From contig CAYWPT010000004.1 in NCBI GenBank assembly GCA_964460605.1, positions 1 through 43,910 on the forward strand: a stretch of DNA of 43,910 bases, read 5' to 3'. Positions 7,200-14,479 of this stretch are shown here, piece after piece. The notes under the pieces were generated by a model. The model saw nothing but the letters and a program-made list of their open reading frames with translations, did no database searches and was not told where the DNA came from. The stretch is from CAYFJV01 sp964460605 (GTDB lineage Archaea > Nanobdellota > Nanobdellia > Woesearchaeales > GW2011-AR9). How positions within the stretch are numbered: position 1 is the stretch's first letter; every line of letters begins with the position of its first letter. Both the position numbers and the translations under genes were made by a program.

Positions 7200-8726
7200 T
7201 TACACTAAATCATGCCTAGCTTTCATATGTCCATAGACAATATTTGAGACCCCACGAATAACATTTCCACGAGTTGAAATCCATGAACCGTAACTTCCAG
7301 TTCTTCTATCTTTTTCAATTATCCCAATTATTGTGTAAGGTACTCTTGCACCATCACGTCCACGAGCTGAGAGTATTCCCATATCTCCACAGAGCATTGC
7401 TGTACTTCCTGTTTTATTCCATACACCAGTTCCTGTTGGAACTCTCGAAGCTCCTGAATAAATTCTATCTCTTCCTGGTAAAGCCATCACTCTTCTTAGT
7501 TCTCTTGATTGTGGAAGGTTTCCATTCCAGAGCTGAAACAAGAATCTACTATAATCATGAGCAGATGCTTTATTCCTATAAGTTCTTCCACTTGTTGGGA
7601 TATACTCAACAATTTGAGTGTCCGGAACTACATGCCCATACTCACGCTGCAAAACTCTTTGCACTGCTAATGGACCGCCTACTGCTCTCATAAGCCAATT
7701 AGTTGCACCATTGCTACTTCTTTGAATTGAAGCTTCTAAGTTTGCCCTACTCTGAGGACCATAAGTTAATCTTCCTCTATTTACTTCATGCATAAATGCT
7801 AAAGCCACAAGTGGTTTTACCATACTTGCACATTGTCGCGGAACATCTTCATTAATTGAAACTAGTTTATCTCCTGTTAAAAAATCATAGACAGACCATG
7901 AGGTATGTTCATCATCTGAAACTCTTCCTGCTCTTCTTTGCCCTGCAATATATCTTTCAATTTCTGCTTCAAGATCACCAGAAGTTGCTGCTACAACACG
8001 CGGAGTTGATCTCTCAACTCTTTGAACTCTTTCTCTTTGGATAACTTCATCTAGATGAGATGATTCACCAAAAATAACATCATTATTTCTCTCAACTATT
8101 GGAGTCGCACCATTATTGTATCCGCCGGATCTAAGTAAACCAGCAAGCCTTTGTGAAGCCGAAGCTGCTCCACTATGATCTCCGGATCTCTTATAGACTA
8201 GAGCAAACTCTCCATCATTTCTTTTTTCAATAACTAACTGCTTTCTAATACTATCTCCTAGAATCCCTTCAACTTCAGCGTAATCTCTTTTGAGTGCATC
8301 AAGGTTCGCACCTTTACCAAAAGCAACATTCCAAAGTCTATGATATCCAGAATCTTGAATATCAACTGCTATTTTAAAACCATGAGGAACTAATGTTCTT
8401 GCATGACTTGCTGCAACTCTTTTTGAAGATGCTTGATCACCATCACGATCATAAATTATCCCAAAGTGCCCATCAGTATCTTGAACAACATGAACATCTT
8501 CAGCAACTCCAGGACCTAAAAGAGCTACAATCTCATCTCGAAGACCGAATGCTTCATCAATGCTAGTAAGTCCAAAATCTCGAGAACTGTAAGAAACGTC
8601 AAACAAACCAGACTCGTCTTGTGCTGCAGCTGAAGAAGGCACACTCAGAGCTCCAACTAGTGCACTCGCGCCTAAGGCATTGAGTACATCTCTTCTACTA
8701 GGATTTCTTAATGTTTCGTCGGACAT
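7200..8726 (-). CDS. Tat-exported serine acyl-enzyme (class A beta-lactamase/DD-peptidase fold) with SPOR-like repeats
   Basis: 508 residues. A twin-arginine signal is visible: SRRDVL (Arg11-Arg12), hydrophobic ALGASALVGALSVP, and a likely cleavage after SSAAAQ. Two related repeats follow (about 52-125 and 140-213) that share GxFxxxYxRxGDxxxAxxxxxxLxxLxxxG and resemble SPOR domains, which bind glycan strands in bacteria. The C-terminal catalytic domain (about 250-505) has the three class A motifs: SMVK (Ser301, Lys304), SSN (337-339) and KTG (438-440). I see no clear ExxLN omega-loop glutamate of true beta-lactamases, so a peptidase or transpeptidase-like role is likelier than antibiotic hydrolysis. 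Substrate is unknown. Confidence 0.8.
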   Translation of the reverse strand: MSDETLRNPSRRDVLNALGASALVGALSVPSSAAAQDESGLFDVSYSSRDFGLTSIDEAFGLRDEIVALLGPGVAEDVHVVQDTDGHFGIIYDRDGDQASSKRVAASHARTLVPHGFKIAVDIQDSGYHRLWNVAFGKGANLDALKRDYAEVEGILGDSIRKQLVIEKRNDGEFALVYKRSGDHSGAASASQRLAGLLRSGGYNNGATPIVERNNDVIFGESSHLDEVIQRERVQRVERSTPRVVAATSGDLEAEIERYIAGQRRAGRVSDDEHTSWSVYDFLTGDKLVSINEDVPRQCASMVKPLVALAFMHEVNRGRLTYGPQSRANLEASIQRSSNGATNWLMRAVGGPLAVQRVLQREYGHVVPDTQIVEYIPTSGRTYRNKASAHDYSRFLFQLWNGNLPQSRELRRVMALPGRDRIYSGASRVPTGTGVWNKTGSTAMLCGDMGILSARGRDGARVPYTIIGIIEKDRRTGSYGSWISTRGNVIRGVSNIVYGHMKARHDLV

Positions 8727-8832
8727 TCTTATCTCTTAAGGCTCTATAATTAATAAGTGATTTAAGATAAAATTCTTATTTTAAGCTTAAATAGTAGAGA
8801 ATTGGCTTATTTATAAACTTTTCCATCATTAT

Positions 8833-9123
8833 TCACCGGTAAGTAGTAATTTGTGAGTAACAGCCTTCTTCTGCTGGGTATTGCCTACAATACTCAAGAA
8901 GAACACCAGAAAGCTCTGGTTTTGGAGATATAATCTCTTCAGAGGGACCACAAGATTTAGGAAGAAAGCGAGGACTTGGAAGGCTACATTTCTCTCCAGG
9001 TATGGGTTCCATAAAGACAGTTAGTTCTCTATCCGCAGAATCAGAAAAAGCTGGCACTGCTGGCATAGAAGGCTTAAGAAGTAAAGCGAGTCCTGAGATG
9101 AGTAATGTTCTGTTTCTCGTCAC
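8833..9123 (-). CDS. Small secreted Cys-containing protein
   Basis: 96 residues starting at a GTG codon. The N-terminus is basic, then hydrophobic (LLISGLALLLKPSMPAVPAF), consistent with a signal peptide. The remaining 65 residues have four cysteines, at KCSLP, SCGP, YCRQ and GCYS, which could form two disulfides, and many prolines. A TATA-like TTTAAATA box (about 9145-9157) lies roughly 27 bases before the GTG, supporting that start and a leaderless message. It heads the run of exported proteins but is 106 bases from the next gene, which probably has its own promoter. Family unknown. Confidence 0.55.
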   Translation of the reverse strand: MTRNRTLLISGLALLLKPSMPAVPAFSDSADRELTVFMEPIPGEKCSLPSPRFLPKSCGPSEEIISPKPELSGVLLEYCRQYPAEEGCYSQITTYR

Positions 9124-9177
9124 GAGGGAATTAGAATATTCCTGAAATATTTAAATTCTCTGAAACATACAAGAGCA

Positions 9178-9185
9178 TTTAAATA
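9178..9185 (+). promoter_or_regulatory. TATA box of the DNA ligase gene
   Basis: TTTAAATA centred 25-26 bases before the ligase ATG, with no ribosome-binding site between; this is the archaeal promoter spacing for a leaderless transcript. Confidence 0.65.
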
Positions 9186-9206
9186 GGAGCAAAAGTTCCA
9201 ATTTTC

Positions 9207-10943
9207 ATGGATTTTAAGCAATTAGCAGCTGTGTATGAGAATCTTGAAAATACGAGTTCTGGTAATCAAATGAGAGAAATTCTAGCAGAATTTTTCAAAG
9301 AAGTTCCAGTAAATAAGATCCATCTTCTTGCCCATTTAGTTATTGGAAAATTTGCTCCAGACTATGAAAACACTGTGCTTGGTATTGCTGAGAAGTCCCT
9401 TTTGAAGGCACTTGCTAAAGCTTCTGGGCGAAGCGAGAAAGAAGTCAAGGAACTTGCTAAAAAAGAGGGTGATGTTGGCCTTGCTGCAGCCCATTTGTTT
9501 AAGAAAAAACCAATGACACTTGTTCCAGTTGGCACATTGACCATTGATGAGCTTGAAGAAAAGGTCAAAAAGATCATATCTCTTTCTGGAAAAGGAAGTC
9601 AAGAAGAAAAAGAAAAAATTATTATGAGCATGCTGCAAAAATGCTCATCTCAAGAAGCAAAATATCTTTCTCGTTTATTATTAGGTAATATGAGAATTGG
9701 CGTTGCTGATATGACTGTCCTTGATTCATTAGCAATGGCTTTTACTGGTGATAAGAAGAATAAAAAATTGCTTGAGCGCGCCTACAATGTTAATCCTGAT
9801 GCAGGAGCAATAGCAGAGATTGTTGCTGAGAAAGGATTGAAAGGCTTAGAGAAAATTAAAATTGTAGTTGGGCACCCCATTAAAGTAATGCTTGCGCAAC
9901 GAGTTAAGAAAATTTCTGAAATCTTTGAGAAGATCAATGGAGAGATTGCAATTGAAACCAAATATGATGGTGAACGTGTACAAGTACATATGGACAAAGA
10001 GGGACTTGTAAATTTGTATAGTAGAAGAATGGAGAACATTACTTATCAATTCCCAGATATTGTTGAGTACCTACATTCTGAATTAAAAGGAGTGAAAGAC
10101 ATCATCTTTGAAGCTGAAATTATTCCTCTAGGAAAGAAAGGAGAACATTTACATTTTCAAACCTTAATGAAAAGGAAAAGGAAAACTGAAATTGAAAAGT
10201 TTGTCAAAGAGATCCCGGTTGTCCTCTATTGTTTTGATCTTCTTTATCTCAATGGAAAAGAATTAGTACAAGAGAATTATCCTGTTCGTATTAAAAAATT
10301 GAAGAGCATTATTAGTAATGATCATTTGCGTATGAGTGAGACCATTTACACTACTTCTGTTGATGAAGCTGAGGAATTTTTTAATGATCGTATTGAGAAA
10401 GGCTATGAGGGGATCATGGTCAAATCTCAAGAGGATGAAAAATCTGTCTATAAAGCAGGTGCTCGTGATTGGGCTTGGATTAAATGGAAAAAAGAGTATA
10501 TGGGAGATGTTGTGGACACTTATGATTTAGTTGTCATTGGTGCTTTTTATGGTAAAGGTAAACGTTCTGGCAGATATGGTTCATTATTATGTGCTACTTA
10601 TAATCATAAGGATGATGCTTTTGAATCAGTTAGTAAGTTAGGTACTGGAATGACCGATAAAACACTCTCTGAATTGCCTTTGGTTCTTGATGATCATAAA
10701 GTAGACAAGAAACCTGCACGGGTTATTGTGAAAAAAGAAATGTATCCCGATGAATGGTTTGAACCCACTGTTGTTGTCGAAGTTCTTGCTGCTGAGATTA
10801 CTCGTGGCAGTCTTCATTGTTGTGCTGTGAAAGATGGTCGTGGAATAGCTTTGCGATTTCCAAGATTTATTCAAATTCGTGATAATAAAAGTGCTGAGCA
10901 GGCGACCACTAGTAAAGAATTGAGTGATTTGTATGAAAGATAG
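9207..10943 (+). CDS. lig: ATP-dependent DNA ligase
   Basis: Seals nicks in duplex DNA, joining Okazaki fragments. 578 residues, normal for archaeal and eukaryotic ligase I type. The N-terminal DNA-binding domain occupies about 1-225. The nucleotidyltransferase motif I is TKYDGERVQVH with adenylated Lys252. Motif III/IIIa area (IIFEAEIIPL, LYCFDLLYLNG), motif IV (YEGIMVKS) and motif V (WIKWKKEY) are clear, and the OB domain follows, ending in a short divergent tail. All catalytic positions I can check are kept. It is monocistronic, with its own TATA box and a run of eight T after the stop (about 10945-10952). Confidence 0.97.
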   Translation: MDFKQLAAVYENLENTSSGNQMREILAEFFKEVPVNKIHLLAHLVIGKFAPDYENTVLGIAEKSLLKALAKASGRSEKEVKELAKKEGDVGLAAAHLFKKKPMTLVPVGTLTIDELEEKVKKIISLSGKGSQEEKEKIIMSMLQKCSSQEAKYLSRLLLGNMRIGVADMTVLDSLAMAFTGDKKNKKLLERAYNVNPDAGAIAEIVAEKGLKGLEKIKIVVGHPIKVMLAQRVKKISEIFEKINGEIAIETKYDGERVQVHMDKEGLVNLYSRRMENITYQFPDIVEYLHSELKGVKDIIFEAEIIPLGKKGEHLHFQTLMKRKRKTEIEKFVKEIPVVLYCFDLLYLNGKELVQENYPVRIKKLKSIISNDHLRMSETIYTTSVDEAEEFFNDRIEKGYEGIMVKSQEDEKSVYKAGARDWAWIKWKKEYMGDVVDTYDLVVIGAFYGKGKRSGRYGSLLCATYNHKDDAFESVSKLGTGMTDKTLSELPLVLDDHKVDKKPARVIVKKEMYPDEWFEPTVVVEVLAAEITRGSLHCCAVKDGRGIALRFPRFIQIRDNKSAEQATTSKELSDLYER

Positions 10944-10989
10944 ATTTTTTTTGGTCAATATTTAAATAAATCAAGATTATTCTCCACTT

Positions 10990-11160
10990 ATGGGAATTGA
11001 AAATTTAATGAAAGTATCAGGTAAAGAGATTGATGGAAGGACGCGAGTCCCACTTTATGCTCCTAAACAAGATAGTGATAAAGAGCCAGCTAAAGTTAAA
11101 AAAACTCAATACAATCCAAATGTTGATTTTAAAATTCCTGATGGAGATTTTGTTTGCTAA
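10990..11160 (+). CDS. Small hypothetical protein of 56 residues
   Basis: ATG at 10990, 56 codons, stop at 11158-11160. A TATA-like TATTTAAATA (about 10961-10970) lies 25 bases before the ATG, the same leaderless spacing as genuine genes here. The product is charged, without a membrane segment, starting MGIENLMKVSGKEIDGRTR and ending with IPDGDFVC. No family recognised. Its 3' end overlaps, in antisense, the end of the truncated HTH remnant, so the end of this gene may lie at a recombination junction. Confidence 0.5.
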   Translation: MGIENLMKVSGKEIDGRTRVPLYAPKQDSDKEPAKVKKTQYNPNVDFKIPDGDFVC

Positions 11161-11251
11161 TCCTCAAATCCTTAGATAATTTACTATTTTTTTGTCTTGC
11201 AGCATAATCTAATGCATAGATTATCTTTTTGTCTGTTAAATCTAATCTCAT
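11129..11251 (-). pseudogene. Truncated Lrp/AsnC or TrmB-like HTH regulator (N-terminal remnant)
   Basis: A 40-codon frame starting at 11251 reads MRLDLTDKKIIYALDYAARQ and then NSKLSKDLRISKQ. This matches the typical first helices of Lrp/AsnC-like winged helices (LDxxDxxILxxLxxNaRxsxxxIaxxlxlSKqxV). Likeness stops at SKQ and the frame closes a few codons later, so the recognition helix is incomplete and the rest of the domain is absent. The promoter survives: a TATA-like box (11275-11282) sits 27 bases before the start. It is divergent from the radical SAM gene, the place where a cassette regulator would be expected. It could also be a chromosomal gene broken by insertion. Confidence 0.5.
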
Positions 11252-11313
11252 TATTTACATAAAGAATAAAACACATATAAAATTTTCTATTTGACAAAAA
11301 TATACAAAAGAGA

Positions 11314-11321
11314 TTTTATAA
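11314..11321 (+). promoter_or_regulatory. TATA box of the radical SAM cassette
   Basis: TTTTATAA centred 27 bases before the ATG at 11345. It decides the start of the radical SAM gene: the longer frame from TTG at 11291 would begin upstream of this box. Confidence 0.55.
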
Positions 11322-11344
11322 GTTGTTTTCCAATTTTTAATATT

Positions 11345-12295
11345 ATGTCAAAAGACCAAAGAGGCATTATAGATATAATTGAGACTATGAGACTGCCTTA
11401 TTTAAGAGTTAGTGTTACTGCAAGGTGCAATGCTGCTTGTAAATTTTGTCATAACGAAGGCCAAATAATCCCAAAAAATGGAAGGGGAGAAAATGTGGGC
11501 ATTTCAGAAGCAAGACTATCTTTAGATGATTATACCATTATTGCAGATACTTTTCAAGGAACTTTTAATAAAGCAAAATTTACAGGAGGGGAACCAACTA
11601 TTATCAGTAACTTAGAAGAAATAATCAGAATTTTTGCAGAAAGAGATTATGAAACTTCCATAACCACAAATGGATTTTTATTAGATGAAGATAAACAAAA
11701 AGCCTTACGTGATTCAGGCTTAGATAAAATAAATGTAAGTATCCCTAGTACTGACCCAGAAGTATACAGAGAGATGTTTGGCTATACAGGTGATTTAGAA
11801 ATGGTTTTTGGGAATATCAAAACTCTTGAAAGGTATTTTCCAAAAAAAGCAAAGATAAATTTTATGGGCCTTAGAGGAGTCACAGTTCCTTCATCCCTTG
11901 AAGCTTTGGCAAGGATAAGTGAGGAATCAGGCATAACCATAAGTTGCTTAGAACCTGCCCTATCCAGAACTTGCCAAGAACCAATTTCTGTTGAGGTTAT
12001 AGATTACTTAAGAAGAATATTTGGTGAACCAGAAGTTTATGTTGTCAAAGATGACTTTACTTCAAAAAGATTCTTTAAATATCTGGATGGTGGAGTTTGG
12101 GAGGTAGATGACTTTAGAGGAAGAGAATATAGATCAGAAGCCTTTGATAATGATATCTGTTTAGAATGCCCAAAAGAGAAGATCTGTGTTGAAGGCCCAT
12201 ATGCATTGAGAATATTAGTAAATGGAACAGCTAAACCTTGTTTAATTAGGAATGATAATCATTTTCCATTTTTAAGAGTCAGGAGATATGGATAA
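11345..12295 (+). CDS. MoaA-like radical SAM protein
   Basis: 316 residues from the ATG at 11345, chosen over a TTG at 11291 because of the TATA box between them. The radical SAM motif CNAACKFCH (Cys28, Cys32, Cys35) follows LPYLRVSVTARC, as in MoaA. KFTGGEPTI, TTNGF and INVSIPSTDP are the next core strands. The C-terminus has a second cysteine set (Cys272, Cys275, Cys281, Cys299) in EGPYALRILVNGTAKPC, like the auxiliary 4Fe-4S cluster of MoaA. MoaA itself cyclises GTP in molybdopterin synthesis, but its terminal GG and any moa partner are missing here, so the substrate is open. It is the first gene of the cassette and overlaps the kinase by 8 bases. Arginine codons are nearly all AGA/AGG, unlike topA. 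Confidence 0.85.
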   Translation: MSKDQRGIIDIIETMRLPYLRVSVTARCNAACKFCHNEGQIIPKNGRGENVGISEARLSLDDYTIIADTFQGTFNKAKFTGGEPTIISNLEEIIRIFAERDYETSITTNGFLLDEDKQKALRDSGLDKINVSIPSTDPEVYREMFGYTGDLEMVFGNIKTLERYFPKKAKINFMGLRGVTVPSSLEALARISEESGITISCLEPALSRTCQEPISVEVIDYLRRIFGEPEVYVVKDDFTSKRFFKYLDGGVWEVDDFRGREYRSEAFDNDICLECPKEKICVEGPYALRILVNGTAKPCLIRNDNHFPFLRVRRYG

Positions 12296-12836
12296 AATGA
12301 AAAAAGTAATTTGTTTAACTGGACTCTCAGGGTCAGGAAAATCAACATTTTTGGAATATTGCCAAGAGAGAGGTATCCCTAATTTTTATACTGGAGATAT
12401 TATCCCAAAAAATGCCTCAGAAGAAGAAAAAATATCCTTTGGGATTGGATTAAATGAAAGAACTTCTTTTATTAAGAGAGCTCTAACCGCAGCACAAAGA
12501 AGGTATCTCGATTTTGAAACAGTAATTATTGATTCTATTCGTTCAGTTGAAGAATTAGCTTACATAAGAAGCCAATCTCAAGAAAATTTACTTATAGGAC
12601 TAACTTGTTGTAATAGAGAAAGAATAGAAAGAATTAAAAGAAGAGACCCAACTATACAGGTTGAGCAGATTGTTGATAGAGATAATAAAGATCGTGGTTA
12701 TTACGATGGTTATAATTTTGATGTTCCAAAATTATTGGAACTTGCAGATTATGTTATTGATACTAGTAGGAGTCATGAAGATACAAAACAAAGATACTCA
12801 GAGATCTTAGAGGAGGTTTTAAATAATGGAAATTGA
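12288..12836 (+). CDS. P-loop nucleotide kinase, UPF0200/dephospho-CoA-kinase-like
   Basis: 182 residues with Walker A GLSGSGKST (12-20), then a lid and base-binding layout of the NMP/dephospho-CoA kinase class: YTGDIIPKNA, VIIDSIRSVEELAYIR and ERIKRRDPT, plus RDNKDRGYYDGYN near the end. The IIDSIRSVEE plus DYVIDTS arrangement resembles the archaeal UPF0200 family, whose substrate is not firmly known. No membrane segment. It overlaps the radical SAM gene upstream (8 bases) and the CYTH gene downstream (11 bases), so translation is probably coupled. A nucleotide or nucleoside substrate is inferred. Confidence 0.8.
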   Translation: MDKMKKVICLTGLSGSGKSTFLEYCQERGIPNFYTGDIIPKNASEEEKISFGIGLNERTSFIKRALTAAQRRYLDFETVIIDSIRSVEELAYIRSQSQENLLIGLTCCNRERIERIKRRDPTIQVEQIVDRDNKDRGYYDGYNFDVPKLLELADYVIDTSRSHEDTKQRYSEILEEVLNNGN

Positions 12837-13365
12837 AGCTAAATTTATTTGTAATGATTTTGAAATTATAAAACAAAAAGCAATAGAACAAGGTTTTGAA
12901 TTAAAAAAAAAAAAACACCAGATTGACACTTATTTTATTGTGAATAAAATCATTGATAATAGACGGTCTTACCTTCGCATTAGAGAGGATAAAATAAAAG
13001 ATACATTATCCCTTGATTTTCACCAAGTTCTGTCTCTTTTAGAAACTGAAGAATATGAAAGTGATATAAGCAGTAAAGAAGCTATAGAAAAATTATTAGA
13101 ATCCCTTGGATATAAGATAATATGTGTTGTTAATAAAAAAAGAGAACAATATACTGACGGAAAATTTACATTAACATTTGATTCAGTAGTAAGTTTAGGG
13201 AATTTTGTGGAATTAGAGATTGAGTCTCAATTAAACGAGGAACTAAATAAAGAATTTTATGATATGTGTCAAAAATTAAATTTAAATGAAGACGATAGAA
13301 TTAAGAAGAAAGGCTACCCAGACTTATTAATTGAAAAAAAGGAGAAGTCTCCAAAAGTTGGTTGA
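12826..13365 (+). CDS. CYTH-domain protein (class IV adenylate cyclase/triphosphatase family)
   Basis: 179 residues opening with MEIEAKF, the defining ExExK motif (Glu2, Glu4, Lys6) of the CYTH triphosphate tunnel. Other tunnel elements follow: YLRIRED, the strand TLSLDFHQV, the KKREQY pair of basic residues, FTLTFDSVVSLGNFVELEIE and a C-terminal helix. CYTH enzymes hydrolyse or cyclise triphosphates (CyaB cyclase, thiamine triphosphatase, polyphosphatase). Which of these applies cannot be told from the sequence. Its start is inside the kinase gene and its end overlaps the HD gene if the TTG start of the latter is used. Confidence 0.85.
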   Translation: MEIEAKFICNDFEIIKQKAIEQGFELKKKKHQIDTYFIVNKIIDNRRSYLRIREDKIKDTLSLDFHQVLSLLETEEYESDISSKEAIEKLLESLGYKIICVVNKKREQYTDGKFTLTFDSVVSLGNFVELEIESQLNEELNKEFYDMCQKLNLNEDDRIKKKGYPDLLIEKKEKSPKVG

Positions 13366-13914
13366 TCAAAAAATTTATGCCCTTGTTTATGCAAGAGCCA
13401 TAAAATATCTCGAAGCATTAAATGAAAATCTTAAATACCATTCTAGCCTTCATACACTTTCCGTTTTAGAAAATTGTGTATTATTAGCAAAAAAAGAAAA
13501 CATTAATTTAAAAGATACTTTTTTATTAAAAACCGCAGCACTTTATCATGATTTAGGTTTTCTTAGAAGATATGATAATAATGAAGAATTAGCATGTGAT
13601 ATCGCAAGGAAGATTTACTTAAATTGGGATATACAAATGAAGAGCTTAAAATAATCATAGATTTAATTCTCTCTACAAGACTCCCACAAAAACCAGTAAA
13701 CAAAATACAGAAAATTCTCTGCGATGCAGACCTTAGCCACTTAGGCAAAGATAATTTTTTTACAACCACTGAACTTTTAAGGCAAGAGATAAGTATACAT
13801 AAAGAAAAAATAAGTAAAAAAGAGTGGGTAAGAATAAATCTAAAATTTTTTGAGGGTCATTCTTATCACACTAACAGTGCTAAAATGTTATACTCAAAAA
13901 AAAAGAGAATATAG
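13331..13914 (+). pseudogene. HD-domain phosphohydrolase split by a -1 frameshift
   Basis: Two adjacent frames encode one HD hydrolase. The first (from TTG 13331 or TTG 13358 to the stop at 13652-13654) has YHSSLHTLSVLE and LYHDLGFLRR, giving the metal-binding His, the HD pair and the first helices. The second, read from about 13612 to 13914, continues DLLKLGYTNEELKIII, then TRLPQKP and ILCDADLSHLG, whose Asp is the last metal ligand. The switch falls at AAGATTT (13610-13616); one extra G there would join the frames perfectly. The join would give about 194 residues, the normal size. A sequencing error, a fresh mutation and recoding cannot be told apart. The start is weak: AGGAG (13340-13344) favours TTG 13358. 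Confidence 0.75.
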
Positions 13915-13920
13915 ATGTTC

Positions 13921-14397
13921 TTAAAAAATCTCTTCTATAGAATATGTCTTTCCATTAAATGCAACTTCTTCATCTACTTCTTTACCAAAAAAAGCTCTAG
14001 CTAATGGAGCACCCATACTCATAATTCTTATGCTAAGACCACCAAAATCAACTATTTCTCCACCACCAGCAGGTAATATCGCAAAATAGCTCAATCTTTC
14101 TGTTTGTTCATCATAAGCAGAAAAAACAGCCCCCATATTTACTTCATCTCTTCTTTCAGGAAGTTTATTACCCATCATTCTTTCTAAATTAGTTAAATCA
14201 TCAAGTTTCTTTATAATATCATCGGACCTAGCTGCTGCAAGTGATTGAAGCTCTTCTTTCATTGACCCATATCTTGTCTGGGCTGCACCTTCTTCTTTAT
14301 TGGCATAATCTATATTTTCTCTTATATGTGAGGAAGCGTGATCAATCGATTTAGATACTTGTCTATGTACATTTGTATAAAATTCTAAAATATCCAT
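13921..14397 (-). CDS. GreA/GreB-like transcription elongation factor
   Basis: 158 residues. The C-terminal half has the GreA FKBP-like layout: VNMGAVFSAYD, YFAILPAGGGEIVD, then SMGAPLARAFFGKEVDEE followed by a strand and YSIEEIF, matching the bacterial pattern SPLARALIGKxxGDxV...YxIxxI. The N-terminal half is a predicted coiled coil with RENIDYANKEEG at the place of the GreA tip (DLKENAEY). One of the two tip acids (Asp41 of E. coli) appears to be replaced. GreA rescues backtracked bacterial RNA polymerase; archaea normally use TFS. Divergent from topA with its own TATA-like box (14421-14428). Confidence 0.7.
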   Translation of the reverse strand: MDILEFYTNVHRQVSKSIDHASSHIRENIDYANKEEGAAQTRYGSMKEELQSLAAARSDDIIKKLDDLTNLERMMGNKLPERRDEVNMGAVFSAYDEQTERLSYFAILPAGGGEIVDFGGLSIRIMSMGAPLARAFFGKEVDEEVAFNGKTYSIEEIF

Positions 14398-14451
14398 ATT
14401 TTACAAAAAAAAGGTTTATTTATAATATTTTTGTTTAAAACACAAATTTTT

Positions 14452-14459
14452 TAAATAAA
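14452..14459 (+). promoter_or_regulatory. TATA box of topA
   Basis: TTTAAATA about 25 bases before the topA ATG; an oppositely directed TATA-like TTTATAAT for the GreA-like gene sits about 30 bases to the left, so this is a divergent promoter pair. Confidence 0.6.
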
Positions 14460-14479
14460 CCTCCTGAATCTCTTTATAT

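Noticed and set aside
7200..8726. Annotation as an antibiotic-resistance beta-lactamase.
   Set aside because: Class A motifs are present, but the omega-loop Glu is not evident and SPOR-like domains suggest a cell-surface role; the name would claim too much.
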